DNA of 64,000 nt, taken from assembly GCF_050487225.1 (NCBI RefSeq), contig NZ_JBKQGY010000003.1, positions 310,001 to 374,000 of the forward strand. Direction: 5' to 3'. A program made the translations under genes and the position numbers. Position 1 is the stretch's first letter; the number at the start of each line of letters is the position of its first letter. Positions 58,107-64,000 of the stretch are shown here, in pieces. The notes beneath the pieces were generated by a model, which was not told the origin of the DNA, made no database searches, and saw only the letters and a list, made by a program, of their open reading frames with translations. The stretch is from Paenalcaligenes sp050487225 (GTDB lineage: Bacteria; Pseudomonadota; Gammaproteobacteria; Burkholderiales; Burkholderiaceae_B).

Positions 58107-59650
58107 TCACTAGGCTCCGGTGTCGCGGGTTGGCTGGCTAAGAGTATGCTAAATACCGCCCCTTTATCAGCGGTTTCTTGTAACAGTAGCTCTCCACCCG
58201 CTCGTTCTACGAGGCGCTGGCTTAATGCCAATCCTAGTCCTGTGCCGCCTTCTTTTCCGGTCACAAACGGCGTGAAGAGCTCGCTACGCAACTGAGTCGG
58301 TACGCCTGGACCATTATCCGCCACATCTACCCGTACCTGACTACCCTGTTCTGATGCGGTAATCGTAATGAGTCTATCGCCTGTAATCTGCTGCAATGCA
58401 TCCATGGCGTTACGTAGCAGATTAAACAGTACTTGCTCCATTTCTATGGAGTCCGCCTTTACCAATAAGGGGGCAGCGGGCACGTTCAAAATGATCTGTA
58501 CCTGTTGATTCTGTGCTTCTTGGCGTAATAATGACTGTACATTATGCAATGCATCCCGCAGATCAAAACTTGCCGTAGGTAAACGCTGTGGACGCGACCA
58601 ATGCCTGAAATGTTCCAAAATCGCCGAGGCACGCTGCGCTTGGATAACGGTTTCATCCAACGACTTAGCGAGCCGCTCGGTGTCGCCTTTGCGAAGCAGC
58701 CGCCTACCTGCTTGGCTTTGCGCCAAGATGGCCGTTAAGGGTTGGGTCAGTTCATGGGTTAGGCCACTCGCCATCTCGCCCAAGGCGTTTACTCGGGAAG
58801 CGTGGGCTAATCTGGACTCTATACCGCTGATGCGTGCTTGCTCAACCGCCGCAGTAACGCGTCTACGCTGACGCCACGCCAGACAAACTCCGGCGTATGC
58901 TACCCCTACCAGCAACACCATGCCCAAGGTAGGCCAGAGCGGTAATAGGTCATCCCATTTCAACTGCAGACCTGTTTCGAGTAACAAAGGCTGTGTGACA
59001 CTGCTAAGTGCTTTAGAGAAATGTAATGTCGTGGAAGCATCTGTGGCCGCCCCCAAAAAAGGGGTGCCATTAGGTAAAGACAAGCGCAGCATAACGTCTG
59101 GTTTGGACCATAACGCTTCACCATTGCCTAGCAAGCGCGCGGCATCTATATCTAGCATCAGGGCATAGCCTAATGCATCCAGATTAGTATTACGCTTAAT
59201 CAGCAAATAATGGCCGGGGTGCGTGGGGTGCACCAACAGCTTCATATGCTCATTGCCGGTCCATGCTTGTTCTTGTATCCATGATTGGATATCAGGGTCT
59301 ACAGCCCCCACGCCTGTGGGTAACTCGGTAGCATCGGGTTGTGTGACCAATTCAATGGCATCAATACTGGGATAGAAATTCAGGATGCTGTGGGCCACAT
59401 CTTCAAACAGTTCATGCCCACGCTGATCGGCCGTTGTCTGTACTACCGCCGCCAATGCCGTTAAGTGTGCATCGTGTTGACCCGCTCGCTGAGAGGCCAA
59501 GCGCTGCAACAACACACTTTCTTTTTCCAATACCTGTATATGCGTGTGATAACGCCAGCTTGCCAACCCAATAACAGTCAGCACCAACAGCAGCACACCT
59601 ATCAAGATTGCTACACTGGGACGGTAAAAGAAAGACGGGCCAGTACGCAT
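58103..59650 (-). CDS. Membrane sensor histidine kinase
   Basis: A kinase of about 515 residues. TM1 is at about 11-31 and TM2 at 240-258, with a 200-residue periplasmic sensor domain between them (PAS/Cache-like in length; RAGQHDAHLTALAAVVQTTA and MLDIDAARLLG). The dimerisation/H-box is NALGEMASGLTHELTQPLTA with H299. The ATPase domain has VLFNLLRNAMDAL, VADNGPGVP and GTGLGLALSQRLVE. The start at 59650 is chosen, but 59674 adds eight residues and is possible. It is co-transcribed with its regulator. The type resembles DctB/FixL-like kinases; the signal is unknown. Confidence 0.88.
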   Translation of the reverse strand: MRTGPSFFYRPSVAILIGVLLLVLTVIGLASWRYHTHIQVLEKESVLLQRLASQRAGQHDAHLTALAAVVQTTADQRGHELFEDVAHSILNFYPSIDAIELVTQPDATELPTGVGAVDPDIQSWIQEQAWTGNEHMKLLVHPTHPGHYLLIKRNTNLDALGYALMLDIDAARLLGNGEALWSKPDVMLRLSLPNGTPFLGAATDASTTLHFSKALSSVTQPLLLETGLQLKWDDLLPLWPTLGMVLLVGVAYAGVCLAWRQRRRVTAAVEQARISGIESRLAHASRVNALGEMASGLTHELTQPLTAILAQSQAGRRLLRKGDTERLAKSLDETVIQAQRASAILEHFRHWSRPQRLPTASFDLRDALHNVQSLLRQEAQNQQVQIILNVPAAPLLVKADSIEMEQVLFNLLRNAMDALQQITGDRLITITASEQGSQVRVDVADNGPGVPTQLRSELFTPFVTGKEGGTGLGLALSQRLVERAGGELLLQETADKGAVFSILLASQPATPEPSE

Positions 59651-59758
59651 GACGTAAAGCTTCCCACAAGGCATGAATGAATACGAATTATGGCACAGAG
59701 CCTGTCTGGCTCCGCCTACGTATACGGTAAAATCACCTTTCTCTTTGCACGCACACCC

Positions 59759-60298
59759 ATGAAAATCATTACTACTTCCCTACCCGGCGTACTCATTATA
59801 GAACCCAAGGTTTATAGTGATGAACGCGGCTTCTTCACGGAAACCTTCCAGCTAGAGCGCTATAAGCAGGCTGGAATGACGCTGCCTTTTGTACAGGAAA
59901 ATCATTCCAGGTCGCACCGTGGTGTGTTGCGTGGCCTGCATCAACAACGCACCCACCCGCAAGGGAAATTGGTACGTGTCAGCCGAGGTGCAGCCTTTGA
60001 TGTAGCGGTAGATCTCAATCCAGACTCACCCACCTATGGACAACATATAGGGGTGGAACTCAACGACGAAAACCACCGCCAGCTCTGGATTCCGCCAGGC
60101 TATGCACATGGTTTTTGCGTGTTAAGTGAGGTCACAGACGTACAGTACTCGTGTACGGACGTGTATTACCCAGACGATGAGGATGGTGTGCGCTGGGATG
60201 ACCCAGATCTAGCCATCCCCTGGCCTATTCAGCAGCCTGTTTTATCCACCAAAGATCTAGCACTGCCTACGTTACGTGAACGTATGCAACGACTATAA
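59759..60298 (+). CDS. rfbC: dTDP-4-dehydrorhamnose 3,5-epimerase
   Basis: A 179-residue cupin-like epimerase that converts dTDP-4-keto-6-deoxyglucose to the L-rhamnose series. The ATG at 59759 starts MKIITTSLPGVLIIEPKVYS. The sequence has DERGFFTETFQLERY, then NHSRSHRGVLRGLHQQ with the active-site histidine near 62, VDLNPDSPTYGQ and the C-terminal YSCTDVYYPDDEDGVRWDDP. It lies apart from rfbD/rfbB on the other strand, behind the sensor kinase. Confidence 0.94.
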   Translation: MKIITTSLPGVLIIEPKVYSDERGFFTETFQLERYKQAGMTLPFVQENHSRSHRGVLRGLHQQRTHPQGKLVRVSRGAAFDVAVDLNPDSPTYGQHIGVELNDENHRQLWIPPGYAHGFCVLSEVTDVQYSCTDVYYPDDEDGVRWDDPDLAIPWPIQQPVLSTKDLALPTLRERMQRL

Positions 60299-60341
60299 AA
60301 AAGGTTTACAAAACTGCTGTGCAGCAGCCTGCAGCGTTCAA

Positions 60342-60605
60342 TTAACGACGTGCAGCGCGATTTTGCGGCTGACGAGGGGCGCGATCTTTAAGGTGACGGA
60401 AAGTAATACGACCTTTGCTCAGGTCATAAGGTGATAGTTCTAATGAAACATCATCACCTGCCAAAATGCGAATGTGGTGTTTACGCATTTTGCCGCCTGT
60501 GTAGGCAATCAATTCGTGACCGTTTTCTAAGGTCACACGGAAGCGTGAATCTGGCAGCACTTCATTCACAGTGCCACGCATTTCAAGGATTTCTTCTTTA
60601 GCCAA
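60342..60605 (-). CDS. infA: Translation initiation factor IF-1 (87-residue form)
   Basis: An 87-residue IF-1 that binds the ribosomal A site during initiation. The OB-fold core is MAKEEILEMRGTVNEVLPDS, then FRVTLENGHELIAYTGGKMR and AGDDVSLELSPYDLSKGRIT. The usual 72 residues are followed here by a basic tail (DRAPRQPQNRAARR), seen in the second IF-1 of many betaproteobacteria. AGGAG precedes the start by eight bases, and an extended -10 lies 29 bases further up. Normally infA lies in the ribosomal cluster, so a second copy there is expected. Confidence 0.95.
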   Translation of the reverse strand: MAKEEILEMRGTVNEVLPDSRFRVTLENGHELIAYTGGKMRKHHIRILAGDDVSLELSPYDLSKGRITFRHLKDRAPRQPQNRAARR

Positions 60606-60633
60606 TAGTTTGCTCCTAAAAAATTAGACTACT

Positions 60634-60642
60634 AGTATAACA
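60634..60642 (-). promoter_or_regulatory. Extended -10 promoter of infA
   Basis: On the minus strand TGT plus TATACT forms an extended -10 box 29 bases upstream of the infA ATG. A TTGAAA further up is too far away (23 bases) to be its -35. Confidence 0.55.
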
Positions 60643-60781
60643 TACGCCTTTTTTTAGTGATTTTTCAATAAAATACGCTAAACTTGGTGGTTACTCGTGG
60701 CTTGGGCTCACTGCCCTCTGTTGCGACCTTCGCTATGACGCTACGCCGGACTATTTTTCTGGTGGTAGCAGGAGTTTTTCT

Positions 60782-61315
60782 ATGTTGCGCGCCACATGGC
60801 TAGCGGCGTATGCGTGCGCCGTTCTCTTAGCCAATGTCTACTTGGACAGCTTTATTGAGCTGCCATGGTTTGGGTTATTCAGTATCGGTTCCATCTTTTT
60901 TGCAGCAGTCTTCACCCTACGTGACCGCCTGCATCAGTATGGACTACCTACGGTATATCTGGCTATAGCGTCAGCCGTGCTGATCACAACGCTATACGGC
61001 CAATTTGTTGCCCAAATCAGCCCCCGTTTCTTGTTCGCCTCCTTTGTTGCGATCTTAATTAGCGAACTCGCCGATACCGCTATGTTCCAGCGTTTACGCC
61101 ATTATCGTTGGCATAAACGGGTGCTCGCTAGCCATGCCGTCAGCGTCCCTTTGGACAGCTTGGCCTTCACTCTGCTGGCCTTTGCTGGCCTGATGAGTAC
61201 CTATGACATGGTGCAAATTATCTATGCCGATGTGCTGGGTAAATACATCATTGCTGCCGCAGTCGCATACTTACCGTTTATTTCTGTGCGTGAACGCCGC
61301 ACCGTGTCGCCCTGA
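60782..61315 (+). CDS. VUT/YhhQ-family transporter, probable queuosine precursor importer
   Basis: A 177-residue membrane protein with about six segments, family VUT (QPTR). The conserved pair is SELADTAMFQRLRHYRW near 104-120 and SHAVSVPLDSLAFTLLAFAG near 126-145, the signature of YhhQ, which imports preQ0/preQ1 in E. coli. AGGAG lies seven bases before the ATG. It is 21 bases upstream of a QueF-like gene, so transport and salvage of a 7-deazaguanine are coupled; this is inference from both families. I see no preQ1 riboswitch before it. Confidence 0.83.
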   Translation: MLRATWLAAYACAVLLANVYLDSFIELPWFGLFSIGSIFFAAVFTLRDRLHQYGLPTVYLAIASAVLITTLYGQFVAQISPRFLFASFVAILISELADTAMFQRLRHYRWHKRVLASHAVSVPLDSLAFTLLAFAGLMSTYDMVQIIYADVLGKYIIAAAVAYLPFISVRERRTVSP

Positions 61316-61336
61316 CTTTCTTCGCGAACTTTACTT

Positions 61337-61741
61337 ATGACTACACCCACTGATCATACCTACGTGCCGGCGGATGCTCACAGCTACACTTCGCCGGATA
61401 CGGGTGCTGTGTTGAAAACCATTGCTAACCCGCACCCCCATTTTCAAAGCTGGCAAGAGCATGTACTGACATTGCCTGAGCTATGCCCAGCATCACGTAA
61501 CCCTGGGGCCGGTTCTACTCTCGCCATACGCTACCAAGCCACTCAACGATTTTTGGAAGTGTTTTCGCTCAGCGCGTACATACAGGCTTTTATAGGCCAC
61601 AAAACAGTGCGCGATGTGGAAATGCTGACTCAAGTCATTGCCCGCGACTGTGCCGCCGTATTGCAAATCACCGTAGAAGTGGAAGGCTGTTTTGAATTGC
61701 CTGCGTTAGGCCAACGCGTGACCACGCGCGTACAAGCCTAA
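61337..61741 (+). CDS. QueF-like T-fold protein, catalytic residues altered
   Basis: A 134-residue protein of the unimodular QueF (preQ0 reductase) family. True QueF forms a thioimide through a cysteine in CPxTGQPD and binds NADPH with ESKSLK. Here the cysteine is kept in LPELCPASRNPGAG, but the aspartate seven residues later is Gly. The ESKS motif reads EVFSLSAY, and the HE pair after it appears as RD (HKTVRDVE). A 120-140 residue length and an upstream YhhQ-like transporter support the family. The change of catalytic residues makes nitrile reduction doubtful; it may bind or modify a 7-deazaguanine in another way. Confidence 0.65.
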   Translation: MTTPTDHTYVPADAHSYTSPDTGAVLKTIANPHPHFQSWQEHVLTLPELCPASRNPGAGSTLAIRYQATQRFLEVFSLSAYIQAFIGHKTVRDVEMLTQVIARDCAAVLQITVEVEGCFELPALGQRVTTRVQA

Positions 61742-61744
61742 AAA

Positions 61745-61777
61745 CACGATGGCCACCCTACGTAGGTGGCCATCGTG
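61745..61777. terminator. 33-base palindromic hairpin between queF-like and TRAP genes
   Basis: CACGATGGCCACC (61745-61757) and GGTGGCCATCGTG (61765-61777) form a perfect 13-bp stem with a seven-base loop, starting three bases after the QueF-like stop. AAAA precedes it, so on the minus strand it ends in T's and could terminate the TRAP transcript. No T-tract follows on the plus strand. Confidence 0.65.
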
Positions 61778-61803
61778 ATTACCGCTTGAACTACTCGCTG
61801 CGA

Positions 61804-63999
61804 TTACGCATTCTCTGTTTTTCGCATGCGTACGCCTTGGTTCCACCACAAGAACGCCAGAATCAGCAGGGCTGGCAAATACATGTAGTAGTCCATCAAC
61901 GCATTGGGATTAGGCTGTTTTACCACCATCACATCCCAACCTTGCTCCCAGCCTGAACGTCTGGCCTGGCTACCAAAACCGATATTAGAAATCTGTACCA
62001 TATCGCCAAACGCCATGATACCTATACCCGCATCGGCCATACGCTTACGACCAGCCGCTTCGCCGGTGAGCGTAGAACCCTCTTCCAGCATAGGCAATTC
62101 TGCCGTAACGGTTTTACGGATGGTATCGCCTTCTAGCGTCATCCCTTCAATTTCTACCACCAGTTGCTGGCCTGGACGCAAGTCGCCCGCCACTGCGTAG
62201 ATTTGTGCAGGTTCGGCATTCAAGTAACGCTCTTGGATGTGATTCATGAACCAATCTGGGCGGAACATAACAAACATCACTACCAAGCACAGCAGGATTT
62301 CCCACCATTTGGATTTGATACGCATCCAACCCATGGTAGCAGCCGCAAAAGCCAGCGATCCCAGAATAGAACCAAACACCACAAACACAAACTCGTACCA
62401 ACTTTCTATACCAATCAGCAAGAGCAGCGGGTTAAACACGAACATGAACGGCAATACCGCCGTACGCATTGCATACTTAAAGCCCTGTATACCGATTTTC
62501 AGTGGGTCCTCACCCGCAATCGCTGCTGCGGCAAAGGTCGCTAACCCTACAGGTGGCGTGATATCAGCCATTAATCCGTAATAGAACACAAACATGTGCA
62601 CTGCTATTAGCGGAATAATCAGGCCGCTTTGTGCGCCCAGCTCTACCACCACAGGCGCCATCAAGGTTGCCATCAAGATGTAGTTAGCCGTAGTTGGCAT
62701 ACCCAAGCCCAACACCAAACACACTACCGCTGTGAAGCCTAGCATCAACAGTACGTTCCCCATGGACACCAGTTCCACAAAGGACGTCATGCGTAGCCCT
62801 AAACCGGTCAGCGTGATGGTACCTACAATCAAACCTGCCGTACCACACGCCAAGGCAATGCCCACCATGTTGCGAGCACCTTCTTGCAACCCCACCAACG
62901 TATCTTTAACACCTTCCGCTAAGGCCGTACCAACTTGTTGACGGCGGAAGAATGCTTGTAAAGGACGGCGCGTTAGCATCAGCAGCAACATCGTTGTCAC
63001 TGCCCAGAAAGCTGACAAACCAGGCGAGAAACGCTCTATGGTCAAGCACCATACCAAAATCCCGATAGGGATTAGGAAAAACAAACCTGTACGCACGGTG
63101 GCCCATACTTCAGGCTGCGTCATCGTACCGTCTTGTTTCACTAGAGCCGGTAAATCGTCATGTTTAGACGCTACCCACACCAGCCCAACATAAAGCACGG
63201 CCAGTAAGGAGACCAAAATACCAAAGGCTTTTTGTGGGAACAATTGCTGGGTGCCCACACCTATCCAGTAGATCAGAGCAACCACAATAATGGTGGCAGA
63301 AATCCCCATCCCTATTCGCCCTATGCGCTGAATAGGAGTGCGTGTTTGTATAGCCGCTTGCATAGGTTGCAAGCCCAGACGCAACGCCTCTAAATGCACA
63401 ATATAGAACAGCGATATGTAGGACAACATCGCTGGCAACAGTGCGTGTTTGATAATTTCTGTGTAGGGAATGCCCACATACTCAATCATCAAAAATGCCG
63501 CAGCCCCCATTACGGGCGGCATGATTTGCCCGTCTGCCGACGCAGCCGTCTCGATTGCCCCAGCACGTACACCGCCGTAACCGGCGCGTTTCATCAACGG
63601 GATAGTAAAGATACCCGTAGTCACTACGTTCGCCACGGATGATGCCGACACCATACCGTTCACCGCCGACGATACCACCGACACTTTGGCCGGGCCGCCA
63701 CGCAAGTGGCCCAATAACGAGAAGGAAACCTGCATCATGTAGTTCCCTGCGCCACAACGGTCTAGCAAAGAACCCAGCATCACGAAGATGAAGATATACG
63801 ATACAGATACACCCAGCGCCACACCGAACACACCTTCGGTAGTCAGCCACATGTGCGATACCAAGCGCTCAAGCGACGCGCCTCGGTGTGCCAACACATC
63901 AGGCAAGTGCGGGCCTAAAAATACGTAAATAATAACTAGCGTTCCCAACACAGCCATTGGCGCGCCCAACGCACGGCGCGTTGCTTCTAATAGCAACAC
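61804..63999 (-). CDS. TRAP transporter fused permease (4TM/12TM, TAXI type), 5' end outside window
   Basis: At least 731 residues of an inner-membrane permease with fused DctQ/DctM-like parts, which work with a TAXI-type periplasmic binding protein. About 15 hydrophobic segments are seen. Typical stretches are GSLLDRCGAGNYMMQVSFSL, ETAASADGQIMPPVMGAAAF and, later, VLGLGMPTTANYILMATLMA and DITPPVGLATFAAAAIAGED, which fit the DctM core. A soluble C-terminal part (about 600-700) resembles the DUF3394 PDZ-like tail (GDMVQISNIGFGSQARRSGW). The frame is open to the window edge, so the start and probably the binding-protein gene lie beyond 64000. Confidence 0.9.
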   Translation of the reverse strand: MLLLEATRRALGAPMAVLGTLVIIYVFLGPHLPDVLAHRGASLERLVSHMWLTTEGVFGVALGVSVSYIFIFVMLGSLLDRCGAGNYMMQVSFSLLGHLRGGPAKVSVVSSAVNGMVSASSVANVVTTGIFTIPLMKRAGYGGVRAGAIETAASADGQIMPPVMGAAAFLMIEYVGIPYTEIIKHALLPAMLSYISLFYIVHLEALRLGLQPMQAAIQTRTPIQRIGRIGMGISATIIVVALIYWIGVGTQQLFPQKAFGILVSLLAVLYVGLVWVASKHDDLPALVKQDGTMTQPEVWATVRTGLFFLIPIGILVWCLTIERFSPGLSAFWAVTTMLLLMLTRRPLQAFFRRQQVGTALAEGVKDTLVGLQEGARNMVGIALACGTAGLIVGTITLTGLGLRMTSFVELVSMGNVLLMLGFTAVVCLVLGLGMPTTANYILMATLMAPVVVELGAQSGLIIPLIAVHMFVFYYGLMADITPPVGLATFAAAAIAGEDPLKIGIQGFKYAMRTAVLPFMFVFNPLLLLIGIESWYEFVFVVFGSILGSLAFAAATMGWMRIKSKWWEILLCLVVMFVMFRPDWFMNHIQERYLNAEPAQIYAVAGDLRPGQQLVVEIEGMTLEGDTIRKTVTAELPMLEEGSTLTGEAAGRKRMADAGIGIMAFGDMVQISNIGFGSQARRSGWEQGWDVMVVKQPNPNALMDYYMYLPALLILAFLWWNQGVRMRKTENA

Positions 64000-64000
64000 C

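Noticed and set aside
60606..60781. preQ1 riboswitch before the YhhQ-like transporter
   Set aside because: The A-rich tail and stem of the preQ1-I class are not present; no other class was recognised.

Overview
The window looks like a chromosomal segment of a betaproteobacterium of the order Burkholderiales, most likely family Alcaligenaceae (Bordetella relatives). The reasons are the block hemA-prfA-prmC-grxD-ubiX, an 87-residue IF-1 with a basic tail, a UDP-ManNAc3NAcA pathway like the wbp/wlb loci of Pseudomonas and Bordetella, and a TAXI-type fused TRAP permease. Base composition is moderate by eye and falls sharply at about 46.3-49.8 kb. I see no transposase, integrase, phage gene or CRISPR array.

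Region by region. 1-1.7 kb: the 3' end of paaK with a TetR regulator. 1.7-6.2 kb: the housekeeping block ubiX, grxD, prmC, prfA, hemA (minus strand), then tRNA-Phe with its own promoter and terminator. 6.2-13.7 kb: a minus-strand catabolic set (fused FAD/Fe-S D-2-hydroxyacid dehydrogenase, hydratase-family protein, MFS carrier, class V aminotransferase) opposite a GntR/FCD regulator, with a palindromic operator candidate between them. 13.8-18 kb: a small unknown protein, a ClC antiporter and a TonB-dependent receptor behind a Fur box. 18-27.3 kb: a LysR regulator opposite a ten-gene plus-strand operon that couples a polyamine-type ABC importer to two FAD oxidoreductases, an HcnA/HcnB-like iron-sulfur/flavin pair and RidA, probably uptake and oxidation of an amine, imino acid or opine-like compound.

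27.4-31.3 kb: msrC, two tandem paralogous lipoproteins, an ion channel with an unusual selectivity filter, and an ABC-F gene that has lost most of its second ATPase domain and is frameshifted. 31.3-40.1 kb is the most interesting part: a tight minus-strand operon crcB - ketoacyl synthase III - NAD-dependent SDR - MBL hydrolase - F390-synthetase-like adenylating enzyme - PAP2 membrane protein - fatty acid hydroxylase - orphan pilus usher. The first enzymes recall the OleA-OleD-OleC logic of beta-lactone/olefin synthesis, with an MBL enzyme instead of the alpha/beta hydrolase, so this may be an undescribed lipid pathway.

40.6-60.3 kb: the surface polysaccharide locus. It has an EPS-associated MarR regulator, wbpA-B-D-E and wbpI (UDP-ManNAc3NAcA), a Wzx flippase, a Wzy-like polymerase, a WbpG-type amidotransferase without HisH/HisF neighbours, three glycosyltransferases, an initiating sugar-phosphate transferase and rfbD/rfbB/rfbC. 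rfbA is absent. An HbpS/GlcG-like exported protein and a two-component system sit between rfbB and rfbC. 60.3-64 kb: infA, a YhhQ-like queuosine-precursor transporter coupled to a degenerate QueF-like protein, and a TRAP permease running off the window end.
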